From: Allobosea caraganae
Lineage (GTDB): Bacteria > Pseudomonadota > Alphaproteobacteria > Rhizobiales > Beijerinckiaceae
Length of the DNA stretch: 64,000 nucleotides
NCBI RefSeq assembly: GCF_003351345.1
Contig: NZ_QQTO01000012.1
Coordinates: 1 to 64,000 of the forward strand
Direction of reading: 5' to 3'
Below, piece by piece: positions 1 to 8,937 of the stretch (within the stretch, counting starts at the first letter, position 1; the number at the start of each line of letters is the position of its first letter). The notes under the pieces were generated by a model. That model did not search any database. It saw nothing but the letters and a program-made list of their open reading frames with translations, and was not told the origin of the DNA. A program made the position numbers and the translations under genes.

Positions 1-187
1 CTCAGAAAGCTCGCCAAGCTCCTGCCCAACGGAACGCAGGTGAGGGCCGCGTGAAGGGCGAATGCGCCCGCAGGCAAATCGCAGCTCGTGATCGCCTCGC
101 TCGCAGGCCGACTTTTTCAACGGTATCGGCGCCGAGCAGGCGCGGAACCTCCGCGCGAAAGTCCGGCTTGCGACGGAGCACTCTATC
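1..187. other. left-edge remnant DNA, no gene assigned
   Basis: An open frame on the plus strand runs from the window edge to a TGA at 52-54. It continues past it as coding-like but interrupted sequence, and another frame around 110-190 also looks coding-like. No frame is long or recognisable enough to call. The stretch probably belongs to the decayed mobile element that fills the next 4 kb. Confidence 0.3.
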
Positions 188-475
188 TCACCAGTCACCT
201 GCGCACATGATCGTCAGGACACGCGCGGTGATAGCCGGGTCAGCGGGGTCTTTGGATCCCGTCGTCATATTTAAATTGAAGTAGTCAACCTTGAAGAACA
301 GCCGCTCACCGTTCGCATTGAAGGCGCCGAAGTCATGTTCGCCGAACGGATCATTCGCTTCGTTGAAGTCTGCAAAGCTGCGGACGCGACGGAGAATTTC
401 GCGCTGGGCGATGCGGCCAAGCGCTCTGACCGCTGCGGTCATGACCACCGTACCGCCGGAGAGTGTCTGGCGGAA
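188..475 (-). pseudogene. DUF3768 protein, 5'-truncated
   Basis: The minus-strand frame from about 475 to the stop at 188 gives about 95 residues typical of DUF3768: a GGTVVMTA-type N-terminal motif, then NDPFGEHDFGAF, then the C-terminal block DPADPAITARVLTIM. DUF3768 proteins are small, of unknown function, and common on alphaproteobacterial plasmids and islands. About 25 N-terminal residues are missing. In their place the sequence reads into the phage portal gene in another frame. The first internal ATG is at 448. It is probably not expressed as a normal protein. Confidence 0.7.
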
Positions 476-1457
476 GGTAGGCGTCCTGCCAGCGGTCCAG
501 CCACGGCCGAAGGCAGAGCTGAAGGAAGCTCGCGGCCATCTGCTCGGTGTTGGACCAAGTGCCGCGCGACAATTCGAAGATCATGGTCGGCGGCACGCCG
601 AAGACGCGGGCGATTTCGCGGACCTGTTCAAGACGATGCTCAAGGAACTGGGCATCGGTGCTCTTCATCGTCTGCGGCAGGTATTCACGGCCGCCGTCAA
701 GAATGAGCGGGTCGCCATTCTCCGCGTGCTGCCGCCAGCGACGCCACGACTTGAGGATGTTGCCGAGGGTCTTAGCACCCTGTTCCCCCTCGGGAATCTT
801 GTTCGGGTCTCTGATAATGGCCCTCGGAAGGGCGCCAGAGCCGAAGAACTGCGCGGCGTAGCCCTCCAAGAGCATGGAAACGCCGATGGCTTCCTTGCCG
901 AGCTGCACAGGGGACATGTCGGCGAACGCGGGGACATAGAGCACGTCACGGAACGACAGGCGGCGCTGCACGCGGTTCGCGTCGGTGACGATGTAGTAGG
1001 GTTCGCCGTCATCCTTGAAACGGCGCTGCACCGTGCCGGGCTGAAGGCGGTTGATCTCGTAAGGGCGCCCGTCGCCAGTGCGGACAACATGGGCATAGCC
1101 GGCGCCATGAAGCAGGGCGTCGGTCGTCAGCAGGGTGCGGAGGTGGCCGGCGCTGGTCCAGCCGTTGACGCGGTTGTGTGCGAGGCGGTTGCCGGCGTGA
1201 TCCTTGGCAGCTTCCTTGCTTCCGTTAGCGTCTCGATAGAGCTTGCAAGGAAGGGAGCCGACCGTCTCAGCGATCAGACGCACAGCATGAAGAACGGCAG
1301 GGACGCGAAGCGCGGTGTGCGCAGTAACGGAAACACCGGAGGCAGGCGGCAGCGCGCCGAATAAATCGACTATTGAGAGATCAGAGAGGGGGATTGCCTT
1401 CTGAACCAATCCAAAGCCAAGGGACTTCCTTACGCTGCCGGCTAACTCGCGGAACAC
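351..1457 (-). pseudogene. HK97-type phage portal protein, 3'-truncated
   Basis: The first 327 residues or so match an HK97-family portal protein, the dodecameric ring at the capsid vertex through which phage DNA passes. Visible features are the N-terminal VTAHTALRVPAVLHAVRLIA block, the YEINRLQPGTVQ region, and the C-terminal stretch REIARVFGVPPTMIFELSR followed by TWSNTEQMAASFLQLCLRPW. At about 477 the homology ends abruptly after the residues WQDAY. The frame then runs 41 residues out of frame through DUF3768 DNA to a stop at 351. Portal proteins are usually about 400 residues, so roughly 80 are lost. It marks a defective prophage whose other genes lie left of the window. Confidence 0.85.
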
Positions 1458-1572
1458 AGCTCAACCTGCACCAACTCAACGGTGAAGATTCTCTCACGAG
1501 TGAATTCGTGAGGCAATCAAAAATGATTATATTCCTATAAAAGACAGTTAACCTATAAATGCCTTAGCTGCG

Positions 1573-2316
1573 CTAGCCGCCCGTCGTTCCGAGTGCACTC
1601 CTTGGCGCAGTCGGCTCTGCGGAATGGGTTTTGATGAAATTGGAGATGCATGGAAACGGATCAACATTCTTATTCCAATCCGTATGGGCGGCCCTAAATT
1701 TTGGCAGCGATGTCCAATTCAAGTTGATTAGGAAAGAAAATTGACTTTCTATGATTTCACGATCAGCGGTCGCGCTATCCCACACGGACAAAATAGATTC
1801 CAGCGTGTTCAAATATGATACGATGATAGATCTAATGTGCGCGTGGTATTGCCCGCCGATATATAATCTACCCTCTCTCTTTATTCGCGTTATATCAAAA
1901 TCTGCAAATTTTGGATCAAGAGAATCCGTCGCTAAATCAATCATCTTTTCTGTAGCATCTACATAAAATGGATCGATCTCGACAAGAGAATTACACTGAT
2001 CCACACTAAGTTGGCTGACAGATTCCCTGACGCTCGATGTTTATATTTTTAGACTGTTTGTCCACACAAACATCATCTCAGTTGCCATCTGACGGCGCGA
2101 CCTCTCATGATCATCCGCGATTTGATCGTAAGGTGCCTTCAGCTGCTTATTGGAATGTTTGATTTGATTGAGGATGAGAACCGCACTAGCTGCGGCCACT
2201 GCGCAAGTCGCCCACTCCGCGAGATTTCCAGCTTCCACCGCCGCCCCCCCAACAACTCTGTATTTATCGGCCCATGCTGCTTCATTGCAGTAGATACGTA
2301 ATCGAAACTTGTTCAA
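1573..2316 (-). pseudogene. membrane-anchored hypothetical protein split by an in-frame stop
   Basis: Two open stretches, 2041-2316 (91 residues) and 1573-2004 (143 residues), lie in the same frame and are separated only by a TAA at 2041-2043 plus 12 sense codons. Read through, they form one protein of about 247 residues. It has an N-terminal membrane helix (WATCAVAAASAVLIL), a charged segment DDHERSRRQMA, and a mostly helical cytoplasmic domain. The style resembles DUF4760-like proteins, but that is a weak call. The region is clearly AT-richer than the rest of the window, as expected for imported DNA. Its place between the portal and integrase remnants makes it island cargo. Confidence 0.55.
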
Positions 2317-2340
2317 TTATCGTGTTTCGTGTGTCGCTTT

Positions 2341-4063
2341 CTATACCGCTTTGGTCAACTGCTGCACATCAAACTGAACCTTGTTGATGGCCTCGCGCAG
2401 CACTGTCAGTGAGCTGTCGTGCACATAGTCGGCGCCAGACGATGCATCGTCGTGCCCGGTGATTCGTTGCTCAACGATCTCGGGACACCCGCCAGAGCAA
2501 GGCCGGTCTTCAAGGTGTGCCTGAACGAGTGGAAGACCTTGTTCTCGTCGTGGATGTCCACCTTCGGCAGGTAGGTCCGATTGAACCAACGCGGGATGAA
2601 CTGGCTATAGGGCTGGTTCACCACGCGCTTCTTTGCGGCTGCGTTCTCTATTGATGCCTGCCCATCGCGGAACCAATCCGGGAACAGACGATCCGCGCCG
2701 ATCTTGCGGAGATAAGCAATCCGGTCCTGCAAGCCGAGCGCGAGCAGCGTCCGGTGCACCGGGACTAGCCTACGCGACTGCTTGTTCTTCATCTTCTCCT
2801 CGATCGCGAACACCAACACGCCGCGAACCTCGTTGATGCTATCGAGGCGAAGCTGCGCGATCTCAGAGGCGCGCATGCCACTGTAGAGCGCAATAAGCAG
2901 CGCCCAGCGCTTTTCCGTCAGCTTCGGTGAGGGATCGAACAGGGGCGCCGCAAATATCTTTTGAAGATCGACGGCGCTGAAAGGCACGCGGTCTTCATCG
3001 GGATCGCGGGCGCTGCGATCCACCCGGACGCCTTTCGCCACGTTGTCGGGGGCGATGCTGTTGTTGGCGCACCACGTCAGAAGCGCGCTTAACCGCGACA
3101 GCCACTTGTCGTTGATGGTCGTAGCGTTGAGCGTCGCGAACGGTTCCTTGCGCGCCCTGTTGAGCCGAATGGCCTCGGGGAGCGTTTTTTCGGGGAAGCG
3201 CTTGGTGTAGTTCGAGGGCGCTTCTAGCAGGGCGTTCTTATAGCGAGCACGTCTTGCCGGGTGATTCGATAGGCCGGCTTCGCCTCGCCAAGGAATTCCT
3301 CGAACATCCGCACCGCGACTTCGTATTCATAGACCGTGCCGGGCTTGCCCTGCTTCTCCATCATCATGGCCGAGAGGATGACGGAGAGGGGCTTTGCGCT
3401 GTCAGGGCCGATCATTCGGACGCGCAGGGGATCGGCCGCCGTCGAGGGCAGTTCGCTCGCCGGGAGCAGCATGGGGTGCTTCGGCGGGGCGTCAGGCTCG
3501 CCGCGATCTCGCCGATTCTGATTTTCAATCGTCTCGGCCTTCAGGCCAGCGAACATCCGGGCGAGGTCGCGCCATTTGTCGGTGCCCTTCTCGGGAACCT
3601 CGTTGCTCTCGTCGGCGAATTCGTCAACCGCCCATTGGATCAGCGCGGCTAGCTCGTCGTCCTCTGCGCCTCCCCTCGCCGCCCGCTTCAGGGCGTAATA
3701 GTAGGTTGGACGGAATTTCGCCTCGTGCTGCGGATCATATGCGTTCGGCAAACTGCGGGCCGCGTCATCCCGCTCAAGCTCCCGGCCGTAGTGAGCAAGC
3801 GCCATCTGCCGGACGCTCAAAGGACGGCGCCGGGAGGGGGCGGCAGGGTTGAGCGCGGTCACGCGGTCGCGGGCCTGATCCAATTCCATCTGCATGCGGT
3901 GGATCGCGGACGAAAGCAGTCGAATCGCCACAGCCCGGTCGGCGCCTAGAGGCTCAGTCAGTTCCCGCTTGCCGACGATAGGGCGAAGCGAAGCCGGGAC
4001 AGTGAGGCGCGCATAGTAGCGGCCATTGCGCGGGAGCAGGTTCCTGATTTTGCCGGCCCTCAT
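2341..4063 (-). pseudogene. tyrosine recombinase/integrase with two frameshifts
   Basis: Three successive minus-strand frames rebuild one integrase of about 570 residues. 4063-3224 gives the N-terminal domain (IRNLLPRNGRYYARL, DUF6538-like) and the core-binding domain. A single missing base near 3245 shifts to the frame running through 3041-2490, which carries the first catalytic Arg (SGMRASEIAQL) and the HSFRHTLK box. A second missing base near 2480 shifts to the frame ending at 2341. That frame carries the ITGHDD box and the tyrosine of DYVHDSS. All catalytic motifs survive, but no frame holds them together, so the enzyme should be dead. The gene starts about 110 bases from the 3' end of tRNA-Ser, its likely attachment site. 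Confidence 0.85.
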
Positions 4064-4166
4064 GCCCTCTGCCAGAGCGATTTTGTAGCAAGATTTGTAG
4101 CAGAGGTATGGGAAAAGCCGTTGGAGAACAACGCTTTTTCAAGGCCGCCAATGGCTTAGAAGGAAA

Positions 4167-4257
4167 TGGCGGAGACGGAGGGATTCGAACCCTCGATACC
4201 CTTGTGGGGTATGCTCATTTAGCAAACGAGTGCCTTCAGCCTCTCGGCCACGTCTCC
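4167..4257 (-). tRNA. tRNA-Ser(GCT)
   Basis: Read on the minus strand, the acceptor stem GGAGACG pairs with CGTCTCC. The anticodon stem-loop CTCGT-TTGCTAA-ATGAG gives anticodon GCT. There is a long serine-type variable arm, a TTCGAATCC T-loop, and an encoded CCA at 4167-4169. It reads the serine codons AGC and AGT. An integrase pseudogene points away from its 3' end, so this tRNA was probably the attB site of the island on the left. Confidence 0.95.
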
Positions 4258-4364
4258 GTTGCAGGCTCTATGCCTGATTGCGAAGCGCTTTGACAAGTCG
4301 TCCCATGCAGATCGCAGTGAATCTCGCTCTTGCACCGCCAGCCGGACACCGGACCCGCAGCTCT

Positions 4365-4577
4365 TCAGGACGAGCGCGCGCCATCGAATTCGTCGACCCA
4401 GGCGAGCGCTTCAGGCAGCGTCTCGAAGACCGGCCCGTGCAGCACCTCGTCTTCGGCCTCGGTCAGGCCGAAGCGGATGCCGTAGCCGCTGGGCTCGCGC
4501 CTGATGGTGACGAGGTGGCGGGCGGCGAGGTGCGCCTGGCCGCAAGGGGCGTGCAAGGAGGGATCAGGCATGGGCAA
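4365..4577 (-). CDS. small hypothetical protein (70 aa)
   Basis: The frame encodes a compact 70-residue protein. Its C-terminal half (HLVTIRREPSGYGIRFG, then a run ending TLPEALAWVDEFDG) reads like a small soluble alpha/beta domain, with codon use like the chromosome. It is flanked by two tRNA genes and has no operon partner. No family recognised. The start is the first ATG of the frame; a later start near residue 23 is possible because the conserved-looking part begins there. Confidence 0.5.
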   Translation of the reverse strand: MPMPDPSLHAPCGQAHLAARHLVTIRREPSGYGIRFGLTEAEDEVLHGPVFETLPEALAWVDEFDGARSS

Positions 4578-4857
4578 GTCCGGGGTAAGGTCCAGCGATC
4601 TAACGCGGCGCCGGCTGAACGGTTCCCGAACGGCCAGGCGCCTCCCCCTCCGCTACGCCGCACCGCCTGACGAAGCCGCCAGCCGCATTCTGCGACGAAT
4701 GGATGGCCCTGAACGTCGGCGCTGCAGCGGCCCGAAATCCCACAGCGGGCGCCCCCTGCCGATTGCGGGGCACAGGCCTGCGAAGCGACTGGACAGGGCG
4801 AAGTTCAGCCTCTATATCGCCCCAACCAGCACGAAGCGGACGCCGCTTCGCCGGAGC

Positions 4858-4933
4858 GCCCAGGTAGCTCAGTTGGTAGAGCATGCGACTGAAAATCGCA
4901 GTGTCGGTGGTTCGATTCCGCCCCTGGGCACCA
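4858..4933 (+). tRNA. tRNA-Phe(GAA)
   Basis: The acceptor stem GCCCAGG pairs with CCTGGGC. The D-arm is AGCTCAGTTGGTAGAGC and the anticodon stem-loop TGCGA-CTGAAAA-TCGCA gives anticodon GAA. The T-arm is GGTTCGATTCC and the CCA end is encoded at 4931-4933. A decayed integrase C-terminus follows 90 bases downstream on the other strand, so this tRNA may once have been an insertion target. Confidence 0.96.
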
Positions 4934-5021
4934 TTCCTATTCTTCGCCATTGAAATCCTTGGGCTTTCTCGCCTGTTTTTCTTCACCGGCACGACTGGCC
5001 GGAAAAGTGGGGAAGATTTGT

Positions 5022-5231
5022 TTAGGCTTCGTCCCCCTCGTCCTCCTCGATGTCGAGGTCTTCGATGCCGTCCAGGTCGCCGAGGTCGAGGAAGAGCATG
5101 CCCGCTTTCGCCAGCTTCCGGCGCCTCGCCTTCTTGGTATACAGCGCCGCCTGCTTCGGGCTCTCCCAGCCGTAGATCGCCATCAGCATGTGCTCGGTCG
5201 CAGCGCTCTCGCGTGATGGACGGTCCATCAT
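5022..5231 (-). pseudogene. integrase C-terminal remnant
   Basis: Only the last part of a tyrosine recombinase remains. TEHMLMAIYGWESPKQAALY is the usual block containing the final catalytic tyrosine (ALYTKKA), followed by ARRRKLA and an acidic tail ending DEGDEA. The upstream catalytic Arg and HxxR boxes are absent, and the sequence before residue 10 or so is unrelated. It is too short to be active. It lies just beyond tRNA-Phe and is a different recombinase from the one at tRNA-Ser, so it points to a second lost element. Confidence 0.7.
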
Positions 5232-5787
5232 CCGCGGAAGATCAGGCTACGTCCGGCGCTACTCTGCGAAAAGCAGGGAGCTACCGACGTTCGCCGCAAG
5301 ACGACCCGAAATTTATCGGCTTCCTCGTCGTGGAACGAGATCTCGCGAGTGCACAGCCGCGGGCGCTGCCCCCTTTGATGGCCTCGCCCACTCCGGCTTT
5401 GGCTGAACAGGCGACCCGCCGCGTGATGTGATGCCAGGTGCACAGAGGCCTCGTGCCATACCGGCGTTAGGGATCTTCAGCTCTGCTTCGGCCTGGTCAC
5501 ACGTGATCCACGTTTCGCCTTTGCCGAGCGCATGACAGCCCCCAAGCTGAAGGGTCCTCCTTCTCTTCCGGCAATCCGGGTTTTCCGGCGATGCCGAGAT
5601 AGCGAAGGAGCGCCACGCCTCCCACGAGTGTGCGTAGCCTTTAAGCCATCGCATTTTCTCTGAACGGTGTCTGAGCGGCAGCTTCACGCGCATAACGCGT
5701 AGTGCCCATGTCGGCCGCTCGATCTCCCACAGGCGGAGGCATGCCTCCCAGGTCCGACACCCGGACTCCGAAATTGGGCAAAACTGA
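5232..5787. other. gene-poor decayed region
   Basis: About 550 bases hold no convincing gene on either strand. Frames are short and overlapping with no recognisable product. The stretch is most simply decayed DNA of the element that left the integrase remnant at 5022-5231. Confidence 0.4.
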
Positions 5788-6072
5788 TCACGAAAGCCGC
5801 CGATCCCGGATATCCATTATCCGCTCGCAGATCTCGTTGTGATCGGCGAGCATCGTCTGCAGGGGCGTCAACGGCCGGAACGCGCGGGGGTCCTGCTCGT
5901 AGTCAACCTCTTCGCTCCACGCCTCGATCGCCTGATCGGCCGCCGACATCTGATCTTCTGAAGGCGCGGCGCCGCCCTTTTGACCGGACTCCTCGGCGAT
6001 ACGGAGGGCGATTTTCTGGCGAAGCTCGTGCTCGAGGGTGAGCAGGGGCTCCAGTTCGTCGGTGTATGCCAC
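5788..6072 (-). CDS. hypothetical protein (94 aa)
   Basis: A 94-residue acidic, probably mostly helical soluble protein. It starts MAYTDELEPLLTLEHELRQK and ends with a helix ICERIMDIRDRRL. It contains no signal peptide, membrane segment or cysteine motif. No family recognised. It stands alone between decayed mobile DNA and a lipoprotein gene, so island cargo is possible. Codon use looks ordinary for the genome, which favours a real gene. Confidence 0.5.
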   Translation of the reverse strand: MAYTDELEPLLTLEHELRQKIALRIAEESGQKGGAAPSEDQMSAADQAIEAWSEEVDYEQDPRAFRPLTPLQTMLADHNEICERIMDIRDRRLS

Positions 6073-6384
6073 CCAGTGGCCTCCCTGCTCAGCTCAGCCA
6101 GCGATCGCCCATGGCTCCGACGAGCCACAGCCTGTTACGGAGATAGCGTACGCGCCACCCCAGCCGCCAGGATTCGCAGATGTCGCGCACCGCGGTTAGG
6201 GTTGCATAGCTTGGCGTTGCCGGTTTTGGCAGTGCGGAAGGCGAAGGTTGTCGAACAGCCTATCGCGTTGGCGAATGGCGGCGGGCCTTATGCGCTCGTG
6301 CAGTCCAACGGGAGCCGCGCTCGCCGTGATGCACAAGAAATCGTCGGGCTTCGAGCCGGGCGACGGGGCTAAGCCTGGAACCGC
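6073..6384. other. intergenic, nothing recognised
   Basis: Several short overlapping frames occur here on both strands, but none has a recognisable product or start signal. No hairpin or repeat stood out. Confidence 0.4.
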
Positions 6385-6594
6385 TCAAAAGCAGTTCACC
6401 ATGCCGCCTTTGATGGTGCAGGTGCGCGGGCCGGCCTTCTCCTTTGCGGCTTCTGCCGCCAGCTCTGCGAAATGGCGCGAGTACTCGGGGCTGCCCATCT
6501 CCGTCGCGTCGGCCTCGCCCGCCACATTCGGGCCGTCGATAGCGGCGCAACCCGACATCATCGCGGCGCAGATAACGGCAATGAGCGCTTTCAT
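6385..6594 (-). CDS. small lipoprotein (69 aa)
   Basis: The protein has a short N-terminal hydrophobic segment followed by the lipobox MSGC (Cys at residue 17), so it should be exported by Sec, lipidated and anchored in an envelope membrane. The mature part is about 52 residues, helical and alanine-rich, and ends with a second cysteine pair (TCTIKGGMVNCF) that could form a disulfide. No family recognised; small rhizobial lipoproteins of this kind are common. It is monocistronic. A strong hairpin lies at 6664-6700, upstream of its start. Confidence 0.75.
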   Translation of the reverse strand: MKALIAVICAAMMSGCAAIDGPNVAGEADATEMGSPEYSRHFAELAAEAAKEKAGPRTCTIKGGMVNCF

Positions 6595-6663
6595 TCCATA
6601 GCTCCTAACCGCACCAATCCCACCAGAAGCCGGAGCATCGCCAACGCCGTTGCATTAGTCGAG

Positions 6664-6706
6664 ATGGCCCCGCCACAGCGCAGAGCTGCGGCGGGGCCAT
6701 TTATTT
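6664..6706 (+). terminator. hairpin with T-rich tail
   Basis: An 11-bp stem (ATGGCCCCGCC with GGCGGGGCCAT) encloses a 15-base loop. It is followed on the plus strand by TTTATTT, as in an intrinsic terminator. No clear plus-strand gene precedes it. It may serve a lost gene, or act as a structural stop for the yacG transcript arriving from the right. Confidence 0.5.
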
Positions 6707-6773
6707 GCGAGGAGCGAAACATCTGGGTGGGTTGCAACTCGCCCCGCGCGACGCCGTTCTGGTGCTTTCCAGA

Positions 6774-6809
6774 GCCGCTGGCATCCTTCGATCGAAGGAT
6801 GCCAGCGGC
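6774..6809. repeat. 36-bp perfect palindrome
   Basis: The 36 bases from 6774 to 6809 equal their own reverse complement with no loop (GCCGCTGGCATCCTTCGA plus its complement). It lies between the lipoprotein gene and yacG, with no gene in its immediate surroundings. In RNA it would form a hairpin with a 4-base minimal loop. As DNA it could be a protein site or a transcription stop. Confidence 0.8.
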
Positions 6810-6880
6810 CGGGTTTCTGCAATACGCGCTTCACGTAGCGGAACTCTGGCCTATCCTTGGTCGCGCGCCAGCGGCAGCGG

Positions 6881-7087
6881 TCAGCCTTCCTCATCCTCCC
6901 GCCGCGAGGGGCCGGTCTCGGCCTCGTCCAGCGGCTCGCCGGGCACGACATAGCTGCCCTTCAGCCAGCGGCCGAGATCGATGTCGGCACAGCGCGAAGA
7001 GCAGAACGGCTTGTAGCGCTGCACCATCGGCTTGCCGCAGATCGGGCAAGGCTTGGCGGGCGGCGCGGCCTTCGGTTCATCAACCAT
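6881..7087 (-). CDS. yacG: DNA gyrase inhibitor YacG
   Basis: This 68-residue protein is a treble-clef zinc ribbon: Cys14-x2-Cys17 (CPIC) and Cys29-x3-Cys33 (CSSRC) bind Zn, followed by the family signature [19 protein letters not shown]. In E. coli YacG binds GyrB and blocks DNA binding by gyrase. The acidic tail ([15 protein letters not shown]) is usual. The ATG at 7087 overlaps the stop of the upstream SDR gene by 8 bases, so the two should be translationally coupled. A longer in-frame extension upstream exists but is shadow sequence of the SDR gene. Confidence 0.92.
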   Translation of the reverse strand: MVDEPKAAPPAKPCPICGKPMVQRYKPFCSSRCADIDLGRWLKGSYVVPGEPLDEAETGPSRREDEEG

Positions 7088-7910
7088 ATTTGAGCGTGAC
7101 CCCTCCATCGACGACGAGTTCGATGCCGGTGACATAGCGCGCTTCGTCGCTCGCAAGGAAGAGCGCGGCATAGGCCACGTCCCAGGCCTCGCCCATATGG
7201 CCCATCGGCACCTGCGCGTCGCGCATCGCCCACATCGCCGCGACGTCGCCCTCGCCATAGGCCTGGGTGAGGCCGGCGGAGTGCTCGACCATCGGCGTCT
7301 TCATCAGCCCGGGCAGGATCGCGTTCACGCGGATGTTCTGCGGGGCGTATTGCACGGCGGTGGCGCGGGTGAGCTGGTTCAGCGCCGCCTTGGTGGCGGA
7401 GTAGCTGGCATAGGGCACGCCGATATGGCCGATCGAGGCGATCGAGGAGATGTTGATGATCGAGCCGCCCTCGCCCGTCTCCTCGAACTGGCGCTGCATC
7501 ACCGGGATGACGTGCTTCATCGCCAGGAAGGCGCCGGTGAGGTTGACCTTGAAGACGCGGTCCCAAACCTCCTCGGGCAGGTCGACGACGCCGCCGACCT
7601 CGACGATGCCGACATTGTTGTCGAGGATGTCGATGCGGCCATAGCGGCCGAGCGCCCGGCCAATGAGATCGGCCACAGCCTCGGCCTTGGTGACGTCGGC
7701 CTCGACCGCGAAGGCCTGGCCGCCCTCGTTCTGGATGATCGCGGCGGTCTCCTCGGCGGCGTCGCGGTTAATGTCGGCGCAGATCACCTTGGCGCCCTGA
7801 CGGGCGAAGATCGTCGCCGTCGCCTTGCCGTTGCCCCAGCCGGGACCGATCGAGCCCGCGCCGGCGACGATCGCCACCTTGCCCCTGAGACGCTCGCCCA
7901 TGAACTCCAT
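7080..7910 (-). CDS. SDR family oxidoreductase
   Basis: This 276-residue short-chain dehydrogenase has a Rossmann fold with a slightly unusual nucleotide loop ([12 protein letters not shown]) in place of TGxxxGIG. ADV is the cofactor-binding Asp, NNVG stands for the usual NNAG, then come ISS and the catalytic Tyr-x3-Lys (YSATK). The end is DGGVTLKYG. It is classical-type, so NAD(P)-dependent oxidation or reduction of a small alcohol or ketone is expected; the substrate cannot be read. It sits between maf and yacG, which are usually direct neighbours in alphaproteobacteria, and overlaps yacG by 8 bases. Confidence 0.88.
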   Translation of the reverse strand: MEFMGERLRGKVAIVAGAGSIGPGWGNGKATATIFARQGAKVICADINRDAAEETAAIIQNEGGQAFAVEADVTKAEAVADLIGRALGRYGRIDILDNNVGIVEVGGVVDLPEEVWDRVFKVNLTGAFLAMKHVIPVMQRQFEETGEGGSIINISSIASIGHIGVPYASYSATKAALNQLTRATAVQYAPQNIRVNAILPGLMKTPMVEHSAGLTQAYGEGDVAAMWAMRDAQVPMGHMGEAWDVAYAALFLASDEARYVTGIELVVDGGVTLKYG

Positions 7911-7991
7911 CCTCCCTGCGGCGCCTTGTCAGACCGGCGCGGTTGTGACGGCAAGGATCGGGGTTTCGCGCGGCCGAGGCAAGCCGGCTCG

Positions 7992-8603
7992 CTATGAGGC
8001 GGTATTCATCCAGCCGAAGCGGATCGGAAAACCCTCGCCGCCGAGCAGGTTGACCGTCTCGTAGAGCGGCAGGCCGACGACGCTCGTATAGGAGCCGACG
8101 AGCTTGACCACGAAGGAGCCGGCAATGCCCTGGATGGCGTAGGCGCCGGCCTTGCCGCGCCATTCGCCCGAGGCGAGGTAGAGTTCGAGATCCTCACTCG
8201 AGAGCCGCTTGAAGCGCACGCGCGTCTCGACGATGCGGTCGCGGATGGTGCCTGAAGGCGTCACCACGGCGACGCCGGTATAGACGCGGTGGGCGCGGCC
8301 GGAGAGCAGGCGCAGGCAGGCGGCGGCCTCGTCGACGATCTCGGCCTTGGGCAGGATGCGGCGGCCGACGGCGACGACGGTGTCGGCGGCGACGATGTAG
8401 CAGCCTTCCAGATCGGGACGGCTCCTGGCGCCTTCGCGCGCGGCCTCGGCCTTCTCGCGGGCGAGCCGGCGGGCGAGGTCGCGCGGGCGCTCGCCCTTGT
8501 GCGGGGTCTCGTCGAGATCGGCCGGCAGCATCGCGTCGGGCTTGAGGCCGGCCTGCTCCAGCAGCGCGAGCCGGCGCGGCGAAGCCGAGGCCAGGACCAG
8601 CAT
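7992..8603 (-). CDS. maf: Maf-family nucleotide pyrophosphatase
   Basis: The protein (203 residues from the ATG at 8603) carries the Maf signature: [14 protein letters not shown] at the N-terminus, [10 protein letters not shown], the active-site block [10 protein letters not shown], and the C-terminal [15 protein letters not shown] with [10 protein letters not shown]. Maf proteins hydrolyse non-canonical or canonical nucleoside triphosphates (dTTP, UTP or modified bases) to monophosphates. An upstream in-frame TTG at 8645 would add 14 residues with no clear ribosome site, so I prefer the ATG. It starts a run with the SDR and yacG genes on the same strand. Confidence 0.9.
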   Translation of the reverse strand: MLVLASASPRRLALLEQAGLKPDAMLPADLDETPHKGERPRDLARRLAREKAEAAREGARSRPDLEGCYIVAADTVVAVGRRILPKAEIVDEAAACLRLLSGRAHRVYTGVAVVTPSGTIRDRIVETRVRFKRLSSEDLELYLASGEWRGKAGAYAIQGIAGSFVVKLVGSYTSVVGLPLYETVNLLGGEGFPIRFGWMNTAS

Positions 8604-8937
8604 CGGGCGCCAGCCGGGATGTTTGGGAGATGAGAAGAAACTCAAGGGGCGCTCGACATCGCTCAGGGCGCAGCCGGGGCGGCCGCCTTCAAGATCATGG
8701 CTCTAGATCATTTTCGCAATCGGCGAAACGCCGTGGCCCGGCCCGCGTTCAGCCCAGCCAATTGTGAAAATCGGGGATGCAGCATGCTGAATGCGCATAA
8801 ATTGCGCAGCGGAGTCGCTCTCATCGCATTGCACAACGACCCGGAGCTTGCCACATTGGCTAGACGGGGCGTCGCATCGCCCTGCGAGGTCGTGGCAAGG
8901 TCCCGCCCTCCCCCAGCTTCCGGAGTACCTAGCTGCA

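Noticed and set aside
4600..4992. A 130-codon minus-strand frame
   Set aside because: It runs straight through tRNA-Phe and shows no protein motif.
5313..5693. A 126-codon minus-strand frame in the decayed region
   Set aside because: No motif, start signal or family resemblance; kept as unassigned decayed DNA.
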